From positions 1,488,001 to 1,552,000 of the forward strand of contig OZ245813.1 of NCBI GenBank assembly GCA_965228445.1: 64,000 nucleotides of DNA, written 5' to 3'. This stretch comes from Thalassobaculum sp965228445 (GTDB taxonomy: Bacteria > Pseudomonadota > Alphaproteobacteria > Thalassobaculales > Thalassobaculaceae). The notes beneath the pieces are model-generated. The model saw only the letters and a list, made by a program, of their open reading frames with translations. It was not told the origin of the DNA and searched no databases. Both the position numbers and the translations under genes were made by a program. Shown one piece after another: positions 24,461 to 33,204 of the stretch (position 1 is the first letter of the stretch; every line of letters begins with the position of its first letter).

Positions 24461-26101
24461 ATGACCACCGCCACCACCGCCTCGGACACTTCCTGGGACT
24501 ACATCGTCGTCGGCGCCGGCTCGGCCGGCTGCGTGCTCGCCAACCGCCTGAGCGCCGATCCGGCCAACCGGGTACTGCTGCTGGAGGCCGGTCCCAAGGA
24601 CGACAGCCCGTATATCGGCGTTCCCGTCGGCTTCTACAAACTGCTGACCAGCAAGGACTACAACTGGGGCTTCTGGACCGAGCCGGAGGAAGGCACCGGC
24701 AACCGGGCGATCGCCACCCCGCGCGGCAAGACCCTCGGCGGCTCGTCCTCGATCAACGGCCTGCTCTACGTGCGCGGCCAGCCGCTCGACTTCGACACCT
24801 GGGCCCAGTTCGGCAACCGCGGCTGGAGCTACGAGTCCGTCCTGCCCTATTTCCGACGGTCGGAGACCTTCGTCGACGGCGGCGACGACAGCCGGGGGAC
24901 CGACGGCCCCCTGACGGTCACGACCACGACCGAGAAACACCCGCTGCTCGACGCCTGGATCGATGCCGGCGAGCAGGCCGGCTTCCCGCGCAACCCCGAC
25001 TACAACGACGGGGATCAGGAAGGCTTCGGCTACTATCAGCTCACCATGCGCAAGGGCAAACGGGCGAGCACGGCGCGCGCCTTCCTGCACCCGGTGATGA
25101 GCCGTCCCAACCTGAAGGTCGAAACCCGCGCCTTCGCCACCGGTCTGATCCTGGAGGGCACGCGGGCGGTCGGAGTTCGCTACACCGTCGATGGCCAGCC
25201 GCGCGAGGCCCGTGCCGCGGGCGAGGTCGTGCTGTCCGCGGGCGCGGTACAGTCGCCGCAGCTTCTCGAACTCTCCGGCATCGGCCAGGGAGAGGTCCTG
25301 TCGACGCACGGGATCGAGGTGGTCCGGGAACTGCCCGGCGTGGGCGAAAACTATCGCGACCATTACGGCACCCGCATGCGGTGGCGGGTCACCCAGCCGG
25401 TCACGTTGAACCAGCTCACCCGCGGCCTGCCCTTCGTCAAGGAACTGGCCCGGTATGCGCTGTTCGGAGAAGGCATCCTGACCTATGGCGCCGGTGCCGT
25501 GCACGGCTTCGTCAAGACCCGGCCGGACATGGACACGCCCGACGTCCAGTTCCATCTGGCCCATGCGAGCTATGCCGATGCCGCGACCCGGAAGCTGGAG
25601 AAGGAGCCGGGCATGACCCTGGCGGTCTGCCAGCTGCGGCCCGAAAGCCAGGGCATGATCCACATCAAGTCGCCGGACCCGGCGGCCCCGCCGGCGATCA
25701 CCGGGCGGTTCCTGACCAACCCGATCGACGTGGACGCGATCGTGGAAGGCATGAAGATCGGCCGGCGCATCGCCGGCGCCGCCGCCCTCGACCCCTATCG
25801 AGGCCCGGAAATGACCCCCGGGCCGGACTGCAGCGCCGACGCGGATTTCGAGCGGTATGCCCGCGAGACCGGACAGACCCTCTACCACATCGCCGGCACC
25901 GCGAAGATGGGGCCGGCCAGCGACCGGATGGCGGTGGTGGACGACCGGTTGCGGGTCCATGGGATCGACGGCCTGCGCGTGGTCGACGCCTCGATCATGC
26001 CGACGCTGGTCTCCGGCAACACCAACGCCGCGACCATCATGATCGCCGAGAAGGGCGCCGAGATGATGCTGCAGGACGCCAAGGCCCGCGCCGCCGCCTA
26101 G
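24461..26101 (+). CDS. GMC-family FAD-dependent alcohol/choline dehydrogenase-like protein
   Basis: Second GMC oxidoreductase, 546 residues. The FAD-binding N-terminus is VGAGSAGCVLANRLSADPANRVLLLEAG, followed by GKTLGGSSSINGLLYVRGQPLDFDTW. The C-terminal active-site region reads TLYHIAGTAKMG and then VDDRLRVHGIDGLRVVDASIMP. It differs from the BetA next door in having HIAGTAKMG where BetA has HPSCTCRMG, so it probably acts on another alcohol, for instance a polyethylene glycol or aliphatic alcohol. A TRAP binding-protein gene follows in the same direction after 163 bases. Confidence 0.88.
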   Translation: MTTATTASDTSWDYIVVGAGSAGCVLANRLSADPANRVLLLEAGPKDDSPYIGVPVGFYKLLTSKDYNWGFWTEPEEGTGNRAIATPRGKTLGGSSSINGLLYVRGQPLDFDTWAQFGNRGWSYESVLPYFRRSETFVDGGDDSRGTDGPLTVTTTTEKHPLLDAWIDAGEQAGFPRNPDYNDGDQEGFGYYQLTMRKGKRASTARAFLHPVMSRPNLKVETRAFATGLILEGTRAVGVRYTVDGQPREARAAGEVVLSAGAVQSPQLLELSGIGQGEVLSTHGIEVVRELPGVGENYRDHYGTRMRWRVTQPVTLNQLTRGLPFVKELARYALFGEGILTYGAGAVHGFVKTRPDMDTPDVQFHLAHASYADAATRKLEKEPGMTLAVCQLRPESQGMIHIKSPDPAAPPAITGRFLTNPIDVDAIVEGMKIGRRIAGAAALDPYRGPEMTPGPDCSADADFERYARETGQTLYHIAGTAKMGPASDRMAVVDDRLRVHGIDGLRVVDASIMPTLVSGNTNAATIMIAEKGAEMMLQDAKARAAA

Positions 26102-26264
26102 GTTCACCCATCAGTCGGCCGCCGGATCGAGGCCCTGCCTCTATTTCATGGCTTTACCCGGCGTTTTCAGTGGTGCCTACTTCCCGCTGACTATCAAAAA
26201 GTCGAAAGCGCCCCGCTCGAAGGGCGCAAGCGCACATAAGATCAGATCAGTGGAGGATACACGG

Positions 26265-27335
26265 ATGCGTAAGACATTGACGGCGCTTGGCGGCGCCATG
26301 CTGAGCCTTGGCCTGATGGCCGCCCCGGCCTCGGCGGAACTCAATCAACTTAACCTGAAGGTCGTCGGCACCTGGGGCAACCTGTCGAACTGGAAGGTCA
26401 ACGAGCAGCCGTTCTGGGACAAGACGATGCCGGAGGCCTCCGGCGGCAAGGTGACCGCCAACGCGGTGGCCCAGACCGATGTGGGCGTGAAGGGCTTCGA
26501 AGTCGTCCGCATGCTGAAGATCGGCGTGTTCGACGTGGCCCACGGCGTGGTCGGCTACATCGCCGGTGAAGATCCGATCGTCGAAGGCGTCGACCTGGCG
26601 GGCGTGATCCAGAACTGGGACGACGCCAAGGCCTCGATGGACGCCTACCGGCCGATCATCGCCAAGCAGTTCGAGGAGACCTACGGCGCCAAGCTGATGG
26701 CGCTGTATCCGTTCCCCAGCCAGATGCTGTGGTGCAACGCCGACGTGAACAGCGCCGAGGACCTCGCTGGCAAAAAGGTCCGCGTCTACACCACGTCCAT
26801 GGGCGACCTCATCGAGGGCCTGAACGCGACGTCCGTCACCATCGCCTTCGCCGAGGTCGTGCCGGCCCTGGAGAAGAAGGTGGTCGACTGCGGCATCACC
26901 GGCACCATGCCGGCCTACCAGGCCAAGTGGTGGCAGATCGCGACCCATGCCTACCTGATGAAGGTCGGCTACACCGCGACCTTCGCGGCCATCAACCTGA
27001 CCACCTGGAACCGGATGAACGACGAGACCAAGGCGTTCTTCGAGAAGCAGTTCGCCGAGTTCGAGGCATCCTCCTGGGCCAACACCATGGCTGAGGATGA
27101 GATGGGGATCATCTGCAACACCGGCGTCGGCGGCGAGTGCACCGAGGGCGAAACCGGCGGCATGAAGAAGGTCGAGCCGAGCGCGGCGGACGACGCCAAG
27201 CGCAAGCAGATCCTGGAGAACGTGGTGCTCAAGCGCTGGGCCGAGCGTTGCGTGGAGAAGTTCGGCGAGAAGTGCATCGACGACTGGAACGCCACCATCG
27301 GCAAGGTGGCCGGCGTCACCGCGCCGAAGCCGTAA
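26265..27335 (+). CDS. dctP: TRAP transporter substrate-binding protein (DctP family), copy 1
   Basis: Periplasmic binding protein of a TRAP importer, 356 residues, with a Sec signal cut after ASA (residue 24). The DctP core includes VRVYTTSMGDLIEGLNATSVTIAFAEVVPALEKKVVDCGITG, the usual place of the ligand-binding arginine. The C-terminus carries four cysteines (in CNTGVGGEC and CVEKFGEKC) that could form disulfides. I chose the ATG with TGGAGG upstream over the longer frame to 26148. The paralogue at 28242 has the same length and, by eye, is identical at about three quarters of positions. A perfect hairpin follows the stop. Confidence 0.9.
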   Translation: MRKTLTALGGAMLSLGLMAAPASAELNQLNLKVVGTWGNLSNWKVNEQPFWDKTMPEASGGKVTANAVAQTDVGVKGFEVVRMLKIGVFDVAHGVVGYIAGEDPIVEGVDLAGVIQNWDDAKASMDAYRPIIAKQFEETYGAKLMALYPFPSQMLWCNADVNSAEDLAGKKVRVYTTSMGDLIEGLNATSVTIAFAEVVPALEKKVVDCGITGTMPAYQAKWWQIATHAYLMKVGYTATFAAINLTTWNRMNDETKAFFEKQFAEFEASSWANTMAEDEMGIICNTGVGGECTEGETGGMKKVEPSAADDAKRKQILENVVLKRWAERCVEKFGEKCIDDWNATIGKVAGVTAPKP

Positions 27336-27363
27336 CCCCGGCGACCGGAACCGACAACGAAAC

Positions 27364-27394
27364 GCCGTCATCCCGCTCGACGCGGGATGACGGC
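27364..27394. terminator. perfect 13-base-arm hairpin between convergent genes
   Basis: The arms GCCGTCATCCCGC and GCGGGATGACGGC pair perfectly around the loop TCGAC. It lies 29 bases after the first dctP stop and 12 bases from the end of the convergent decarboxylase-fold gene. No clear T-run follows on either side, so it may be a bidirectional terminator or a mobile palindromic repeat. Confidence 0.6.
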
Positions 27395-27405
27395 TCCTCC
27401 GCCGA

Positions 27406-27996
27406 CTACTCGGCCGCCGCCGTCGGCCGGCCTTCCGGACCCGCCGCCACCGACAGCATGTCGGTCAGCGCGCCCTCCTCGACACCGATCTGCAGCACGT
27501 CGGTGAAGCGGTTGAAGAAGCCGCACAGGGCGATTCGCAGGGTCAGTTCGACGATCTGCTCCTCCGTGAAATGCTCGCGCAGCGCATCGAAGGTGGCGTC
27601 GCGCACCCGGTTGAAGTCGTTGGTCACCTTGACCGCATAGTCCCGCACCAGGTGGTCGACCTCGTCGAAGCCCGGCACCTCGTCGTCCAGAATCCGCTCC
27701 ACGCTCTCCGCCGACACGCCCTGCTCGACCAGCCGCGGGGCGTGGTGGATGACGCAATATTCGCAGGCATTGAGCTTGGAGACGGCGACCAGCACGATCT
27801 CCAGGTAGCGTTTCGGCAGGATCGCCTCGTCGGCGAAGTCGAGCAGCAGGCCCATGATGTGCTTGAGGGCCGGCGGGCGATGGGCGAAGATCTTCACCTG
27901 ATTCAGGAACGGACCGTAGTCCCGGGCGAACCGCTCGTAGACCGGCCGCACGTCCTCCGGTACCTCATCGATTTCAACATCCCGAACGCGAGCCAT
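27406..27996 (-). CDS. carboxymuconolactone decarboxylase/AhpD-like protein
   Basis: Alpha-helical protein of 196 residues of the CMD/AhpD superfamily. The redox or catalytic motif CEYCVIHH is present with Cys78, Cys81 and His85, matching the CxxCxxxH core of alkylhydroperoxidase AhpD-like members. True gamma-carboxymuconolactone decarboxylases lack the two cysteines, so a peroxidase-like role is more likely. It sits on the opposite strand between the two TRAP binding-protein genes and is divergent from the second one. The partner reductase is not visible. Confidence 0.82.
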   Translation of the reverse strand: MARVRDVEIDEVPEDVRPVYERFARDYGPFLNQVKIFAHRPPALKHIMGLLLDFADEAILPKRYLEIVLVAVSKLNACEYCVIHHAPRLVEQGVSAESVERILDDEVPGFDEVDHLVRDYAVKVTNDFNRVRDATFDALREHFTEEQIVELTLRIALCGFFNRFTDVLQIGVEEGALTDMLSVAAGPEGRPTAAAE

Positions 27997-28241
27997 GGGT
28001 CATCTCCTTAATGGATCGTTAACGCACCACCGTGTATACAATGCCTCCGGGAGTTGGCCATAGGGCGTCAAGATCATCAATTGTAAGAAGGGGTTCGGGT
28101 ATAATCCCGTTGAAAAATTGCGGATAATTACCCCCTTTGACCTGCTTCGACCGTTGGTGTTGACTGCCGCCCAGTCACGCGTTGGCCAACAACACACACG
28201 CGCAATTTTAGGTGCGCCTTTGAATGGTGAGGAGGCAATGA

Positions 28242-29312
28242 ATGGGTAAGTCCCTGTCCGTATTCGGTGCAGCTCTGCTGTCGGTCGGCCTGATGGCCGG
28301 GCCGGCGTCGGCTGAACTGGACACCCTGAACCTCAAGGTCGTTGGCACTTGGGGCAACCTCTCGAACTGGAAGGTCAACGAGGGTCCCTTCTGGAACGAG
28401 ACCATGCCGGAGAAGTCCGGCGGCAAGATCACGGCCGATGCCGTGCCGCAGACCGATGTCGGCATCAAGGGCTTCGAAGTGATGCGCATGCTGAAGATCG
28501 GCGTGTTCGACGTCGCTCACGGCGTCGTCGGCTACATCGCCGGCGAGGATCCGGTGGTCGAGGGCATCGACATCGCCGGCGTCGCGCAGAGCTGGGAAGA
28601 CGTCCGCGGCTCCGCCAAGGCCTACTGGCCGATCATGGAGAAGCAGTTCGAGGAGACCTACGGCGCGAAGCTCCTGGCGGTCTATCCGTTCCCCAGCCAG
28701 ATGCTGTGGTGCAACGCCGAGGTCAACAGCGTCGAGGACCTGAAGGGTCAGAAGGTCCGCGTCTACACCACCTCCATGGGTGATCTGGTCGAGGGTCTGG
28801 GCGGCACGTCCGTCACCATCGCCTTCGCCGAGGTCGTTCCGGCCCTGGAGAAGAAGGTCGTCGACTGCGGCATCACCGGCACCATGCCGGCCTACCAGGC
28901 CAAGTGGTACCAGGTCGCCACCCACGCCTTCCCGCTGCGGGTCGGCTATTCCATGTCCTTCGCGGCGATGAACCTCGGCACCTGGAATCGCATGAGCGAT
29001 GAGACCAAGGCGTTCGTCGAGAAGACCATGCAGGAATACGACGACACCGCCTGGAAGAACATGATCGCCGAAGACGAGATGGGCATCATCTGCAACACTG
29101 GCCAGGGTGGGACCTGCACCGAGGGCGAGGCCGGCAACATGAAGCTGGTCGAACTCTCCGATGCCGACACCGCCGCCCGCAAGAAGGCGCTCGAGGAAGT
29201 CGTCCTCAAGCGTTGGGCCGAGCGTTGCGTCGAAAAGGCCGGCGAGAAGTGCATCGACGATTGGAATGCCACGGTCGGTAAGGTCACGGGCGTGACCGCG
29301 CCGAAGCCGTAA
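28242..29312 (+). CDS. dctP: TRAP transporter substrate-binding protein (DctP family), copy 2
   Basis: Paralogue of the protein at 26265, again exactly 356 residues with signal peptide cut after ASA and the same C-terminal cysteines (CNTGQGGTC, CVEKAGEKC). The two differ mostly in the loops around residues 110-125 and 235-290. Since dctQ and dctM follow this copy in the same direction, it is probably the primary partner of the permease. The ATG is preceded by GGAGGC. The 245 bases upstream, shared with the divergent CMD gene, include the palindrome TGTATACA (28033-28040) and a TATAAT hexamer (28100-28105). Confidence 0.9.
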   Translation: MGKSLSVFGAALLSVGLMAGPASAELDTLNLKVVGTWGNLSNWKVNEGPFWNETMPEKSGGKITADAVPQTDVGIKGFEVMRMLKIGVFDVAHGVVGYIAGEDPVVEGIDIAGVAQSWEDVRGSAKAYWPIMEKQFEETYGAKLLAVYPFPSQMLWCNAEVNSVEDLKGQKVRVYTTSMGDLVEGLGGTSVTIAFAEVVPALEKKVVDCGITGTMPAYQAKWYQVATHAFPLRVGYSMSFAAMNLGTWNRMSDETKAFVEKTMQEYDDTAWKNMIAEDEMGIICNTGQGGTCTEGEAGNMKLVELSDADTAARKKALEEVVLKRWAERCVEKAGEKCIDDWNATVGKVTGVTAPKP

Positions 29313-29334
29313 GGCAAAATCCTTTCACGGATGG

Positions 29335-29366
29335 TCGACCCGGATGCTGTATAGTATCCGGGTCGA
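29335..29366. terminator. hairpin between dctP copy 2 and dctQ
   Basis: Perfect 11-base arms TCGACCCGGAT and ATCCGGGTCGA flank a ten-base loop, 22 bases after the dctP stop. No T-run follows, so it more likely stabilises the upstream binding-protein message or partially attenuates than fully terminates. Confidence 0.6.
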
Positions 29367-29402
29367 TCTCAATTCCCGCAATCGAGCGGAAGGTGCCAAG
29401 CG

Positions 29403-29978
29403 GTGCTGGATAAACTTCTCGCAGCGAATTTCAAACTCTCAAGCCTCATGGTTTGGATTGGTGGCGTCGGTCTGATCGGCGCCGCAATCATGGTGACCAT
29501 TGACGTCTTCCTGCGCGACGTCTTCCTGGTCACTCTCGGTGGCGCGGACGAGATCTCCGGATATATCTTCGCGATCTCCACGGCCTTCGCCTTCCCCTAT
29601 GCGGTTCTGCATCGCGCGAATGTCCGGATCGATGCCCTGTATATTCCCCTGCCCCCCTTCGTGCGGTCCGTCCTCGACCTGGTCGCGCTGTTCGGCATGG
29701 CGGTGTTCTTCTTCCCGCTGACCTGGCGCTGCTGGCTGATGCTGCAGGACAACATCTCGTTCTGGACCAAGTCGATCACGCCCCTGCAGACGCCGATCGC
29801 GATCCCCCAGTCCCTGTGGTTCGCCGGCATGGTCATCTTCTGCCTGACCGTGCTGCTCGTCTTCGTGGTCTCGCTGACCCGACTGCTGCGCGGCGACCTG
29901 ACCGGCGTGCACGACATCGCCGGGGTTCCGACACTCGATGAAGAAATGCAAAGCGGCGACGGCGGCCACGCCGGCTGA
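29403..29978 (+). CDS. dctQ: TRAP transporter small permease (DctQ)
   Basis: Small TRAP membrane subunit of 191 residues with four hydrophobic helices, the usual DctQ topology. Conserved parts are the helix 1-2 region GAAIMVTIDVFLRDVFL, a cytoplasmic stretch GGADEISGYIFAISTAFAFPYAVLHRANVRIDALY, and the last helix LWFAGMVIFCLTVLLVFVVSL. The start is a GTG with GGAAGG upstream. It precedes dctM by 31 bases. Confidence 0.9.
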   Translation: MLDKLLAANFKLSSLMVWIGGVGLIGAAIMVTIDVFLRDVFLVTLGGADEISGYIFAISTAFAFPYAVLHRANVRIDALYIPLPPFVRSVLDLVALFGMAVFFFPLTWRCWLMLQDNISFWTKSITPLQTPIAIPQSLWFAGMVIFCLTVLLVFVVSLTRLLRGDLTGVHDIAGVPTLDEEMQSGDGGHAG

Positions 29979-30009
29979 TCGCGACAGTTATTTGGGAGAC
30001 TGAGACGCC

Positions 30010-31293
30010 ATGCTCGGCACTACGCTGATCATTCTCATTGTGCTGATTGCCCTCAGCGTCCCGATCGCGGCGGCGCTGGGAACGCTCGGGCTGGCACTCG
30101 ACCAGATCTATTCCGGCGGGTTCCTGTGGCGCGGACTGGCGGACAACGCCTGGCAGACCTCGATCGAGTTCCTGCTGGTCGCCATCCCGATGTTCGTGCT
30201 GCTGGGCGAGATCCTGCTGCGCGCCGGCATCGCCCAGCGCATGTACGCCGCCCTGGTGCAGTGGCTGTCCTGGCTGCCGGGCGGTCTGATGCACTCCAAT
30301 ATCGGAGCCTGCGCCATGTTCGCCGCGACGTCCGGCTCCTCGGTCGCGACGGCGGCCACGGTCGGCACGGTGGCCCTCCCGGAGGTCGAGAAGCGCGGCT
30401 ACAACGAGCGGCTGTTCCTGGGCACGCTCGCCGCCGGCGGCACCTTGGGCATTCTGATCCCGCCGTCGATCAACCTGATCGTCTACGGCCTGCTGACCGA
30501 CACCTCGGTACCTGAGCTGTATCTCGCGGGCTTCATTCCCGGCGTCATCCTGGCCGGCCTGTTCATGATCGCGGTCATCCTGTTCTGCACCTTCCGGCCG
30601 AGCCTGGACGGCGACAAGGTACAGACCTCCTGGACCGAGCGCGCCCGGGTCCTGCCCGACCTGCTGCCGCCGCTCGGCATCTTCCTTGTCGTGGTCGGCT
30701 CGATCTATGCCGGCATCGCCACGCCGACGGAGGCCGCGTCGCTCGGTGTGGTCGCGGCCCTGGTCCTCGCCGCCTGCTACCGCAGCCTGTCGATCTCGAT
30801 GCTGCGTCAGGCCATCGAAGGCACGATGAAGACGACCGCGATGGTCATGCTGATCATCATGGCGGCGATCTTCCTGAACTTCGTGCTCGGCATGATCGGC
30901 CTGACCCAGGCGCTGGCGACCTTCATCACCTCGCTCGGCCTGTCGCCGTTCCAGACCCTGCTGGCGGTCATCGTGTTCTATCTAGTGCTCGGCTGTTTCA
31001 TGGAGACGCTCTCCATGCTGATCACCACGGCGCCGATCATCACCCCGATCATCGTCGGCCTGGGCTACGACCCGGTGTGGTTCGGCATTCTGCTGATGGT
31101 GATGCTGGAGGCCGCGCTGATCACCCCGCCGATCGGCGTCAACCTGTACGTTGTGCAGGGCGTGCGCGGCAGCGGGCCAATGTCCGATGTGATGGTCGGC
31201 GTGATCCCGTTCCTGCTGGCGATGTTCGCCATGGTGGCGCTGCTGGTCGGCTTCCCCGAGATCGCCCTGTGGCTGCCCTCGCTGTTCTACTGA
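30010..31293 (+). CDS. dctM: TRAP transporter large permease (DctM)
   Basis: Large permease of 427 residues and about twelve helices, catalysing sodium-coupled uptake with DctQ and the binding protein. The family signature segments are GGTLGILIPPSINLIVYGLLT and the second-half repeat EAALITPPIGVNLYVVQGV. The ATG has GGGAGAC upstream. It ends the operon, followed by a strong terminator. The substrate is not clear; neighbouring genes for amino-acid-derived compounds (DUF1445, carbamoylase) are only circumstantial. Confidence 0.92.
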   Translation: MLGTTLIILIVLIALSVPIAAALGTLGLALDQIYSGGFLWRGLADNAWQTSIEFLLVAIPMFVLLGEILLRAGIAQRMYAALVQWLSWLPGGLMHSNIGACAMFAATSGSSVATAATVGTVALPEVEKRGYNERLFLGTLAAGGTLGILIPPSINLIVYGLLTDTSVPELYLAGFIPGVILAGLFMIAVILFCTFRPSLDGDKVQTSWTERARVLPDLLPPLGIFLVVVGSIYAGIATPTEAASLGVVAALVLAACYRSLSISMLRQAIEGTMKTTAMVMLIIMAAIFLNFVLGMIGLTQALATFITSLGLSPFQTLLAVIVFYLVLGCFMETLSMLITTAPIITPIIVGLGYDPVWFGILLMVMLEAALITPPIGVNLYVVQGVRGSGPMSDVMVGVIPFLLAMFAMVALLVGFPEIALWLPSLFY

Positions 31294-31318
31294 GCGGCGA
31301 CCGACACCCGGAACGAAA

Positions 31319-31350
31319 AAGCCCCCTCTCCGACGCCGGAGAGGGGGCTT
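31319..31350. terminator. bidirectional intrinsic terminator after dctM
   Basis: Perfect 13-base arms AAGCCCCCTCTCC and GGAGAGGGGGCTT with loop GACGCC; CTCTTT follows on the plus strand and the run GAAAAA before it gives T's on the minus strand. It separates dctM from the convergent DUF1445 gene. Confidence 0.88.
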
Positions 31351-31375
31351 CTCTTTGTGTCGAAGGAGCGGCCGG

Positions 31376-32185
31376 TCAGCCGCCGGCCTCGTGGCCCGGA
31401 ATGTCGGTGACCAGCATGTGGCCCGGCGTATGGGTGATGACCAGCGGCAGCTTCGCCTCCAGCACCGTGCGCTGGGGGGTGACGCCGCAGGCCCAGAACA
31501 CCGGAACCTCGCCGTCCTCGAACCGCGTCACGTCGCCGAAATCCGGCTTGGAGATGTCGGCGATGCCGATCTGGGCCGGATCGCCGATATGCACCGGCGC
31601 TCCGTGGGCGTGCGGGAAGCGGGCGGTGATCGCCGCCGCCTTGATCGCGTTGGCCATGGTCATCGGCCGCATGGAGACCACCATCTCGCCGCGGAACGGA
31701 CCGGCCGGCGTGGTCTGGATGTTGGTGCGGTACATCGAGACGGTGTAGTCCTCGTCCCAGTGCCGCAGCCGGATACCGTCGGTGACCAGCGCCTGCTCGA
31801 AGGTGAAGGAGCAGCCGATCACGAAGGCGACCGAATCCTCGCCCCAGAGCGCCTTGATGTCGGGCACCGACTCCGTCAGCACCCCGTCGCGGAAGACGTT
31901 GTAGGACGGCACGTCGGTCCGGATATCGATATCGGTGCCGAGCGTGAACAGATCCGGATTGCCGGTGTCGGACACACCGACCAGCGGACAGGGCTTCGGG
32001 TTTCGCTGGCAGAACCGGAAGAAGTCGAGCGCATGGGCCGCGGGCAGAATCACCAGATTGCCCTGCAGATATCCCGGCGCCAGGCTTGCGGTATGCCCGG
32101 TATGGGCACCCTCGCGGATCTGCCGGCGCACTTCGCGCGGATCGGCGGCGCGGGCGGACGACGGCAGGGGGGCTTGGACGTTCAT
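31376..32185 (-). CDS. DUF1445/D-glutamate cyclase family putative hydro-lyase
   Basis: Protein of 269 residues of the DUF1445 (UPF0317) family, related to mammalian D-glutamate cyclase and to bacterial proteins annotated as putative hydro-lyases. Family segments visible are the N-terminal VRRQIREGAHTGHTASLAPGYLQGNLVILP, the central FVIGCSFTFEQALV and the C-terminal FWACGVTPQRTV and ITHTPGHMLVTDIPG. Such genes often sit beside LamB/YcsF or carbamoylase genes of amino-acid and oxoproline metabolism. A GGAG site precedes the ATG. It is the last gene of a probable three-gene minus-strand unit (SDR, EamA, DUF1445). Confidence 0.88.
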   Translation of the reverse strand: MNVQAPLPSSARAADPREVRRQIREGAHTGHTASLAPGYLQGNLVILPAAHALDFFRFCQRNPKPCPLVGVSDTGNPDLFTLGTDIDIRTDVPSYNVFRDGVLTESVPDIKALWGEDSVAFVIGCSFTFEQALVTDGIRLRHWDEDYTVSMYRTNIQTTPAGPFRGEMVVSMRPMTMANAIKAAAITARFPHAHGAPVHIGDPAQIGIADISKPDFGDVTRFEDGEVPVFWACGVTPQRTVLEAKLPLVITHTPGHMLVTDIPGHEAGG

Positions 32186-32220
32186 GGAACTCTCCTGGGT
32201 TAAAGGTCTCCGTCGGTGCC

Positions 32221-33114
32221 TCAGCGCCCGAGCGCGATGACGATGACGGAGCCCACGACGATAAAGGTCGCGAGCACGACCTTACGCGTCAACCGCTCGC
32301 GGCGGAATACCAGGGCCGACAGCAGCATGGTGAAGATCGGCGAGGTGGCCACGATCGGGGCGATGACCACGAGGTCGCCGCGCAGAAGACCGGTGTTCAG
32401 GCAGATGATCGCGGCCGACGTCGTCGCCCCGCCCAGCGCGAACCATTTCACCCCGGGCGCGCGCCAGTTCACCACCACCGGCTCCCGCCGTATCCCGCGC
32501 ACCGACCAGGTCAGGATCGCCGAGATCGTGAAGCCGACGATGCTGGCGAAGTACGGGTCGGGGATCCCCGCCTCCATGCCGATCTTCGACAGCACGTGAC
32601 CGAGGGCCCGCAGCAGGGCGGCACCGATCGGCAGGAACAGAGCCCAGAACGGCCAGTCGACCTTGACCTTGCCCCGTTTCGACAGCAGCAGCACGGCGGC
32701 CATGATCCCGCCGGTGCCGATCGCCAGCGGCCAGGTGAACATCTCGCCCAGGATCAGCACGCCCATTACCGTGCCGAACAGCGGCGAGGTGCAGGCCAGC
32801 GTGCTGACCAGGGTCGGGCCGAGATACTTCATCCCCGCCACCGCCAGATTGGCGGAGACCGCCGGCCGGAACAGGCCGATCGCCGCGAAGATCAGCACCG
32901 CCGGTTCCAGCCAGTAGCGCCACTCCATGGCGAAGGGGGCGAAGACCCAGAGGGTCGCCGCCGCCGCTGTGATCGAGACCATCGCCCCGGTCCGTCCGTC
33001 CACGGTCGACAGGCCGATGTTCTGCCATTGGGCACCGATGGCGAACATCAGCGACGCCGTGGTCGCCAGGATAAGGGGCATGTAGTCGAACGGCACGCCT
33101 GCCACGTCCGTCAT
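32221..33114 (-). CDS. EamA/DMT-family transporter
   Basis: Ten-helix metabolite transporter of 297 residues in two EamA halves; conserved parts are FRPAVSANLAVAGMKYLGPTLVSTLACTSPLFGTVMGVLILGE in the first and LRGDLVVIAPIVATSPIFTMLLSALVFRRERL in the second. It ends 35 bases before the DUF1445 start on the same strand, suggesting cotranscription and a shared substrate, though which compound is unknown. Confidence 0.87.
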   Translation of the reverse strand: MTDVAGVPFDYMPLILATTASLMFAIGAQWQNIGLSTVDGRTGAMVSITAAAATLWVFAPFAMEWRYWLEPAVLIFAAIGLFRPAVSANLAVAGMKYLGPTLVSTLACTSPLFGTVMGVLILGEMFTWPLAIGTGGIMAAVLLLSKRGKVKVDWPFWALFLPIGAALLRALGHVLSKIGMEAGIPDPYFASIVGFTISAILTWSVRGIRREPVVVNWRAPGVKWFALGGATTSAAIICLNTGLLRGDLVVIAPIVATSPIFTMLLSALVFRRERLTRKVVLATFIVVGSVIVIALGR

Positions 33115-33204
33115 GACCGGCGCCTGCGGCCGGCGTTACCAATTCTCACGCACTGCTCTCCAACCGATACGAGCGGCGCAGACGACCCCTTCAGCCCACC
33201 AGTG

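Noticed and set aside
26102..26264. Possible extension of dctP copy 1 to the start at 26148
   Set aside because: The extra residues lack a signal-peptide pattern and the ATG at 26265 has a strong ribosome site and gives the same length as the paralogue.
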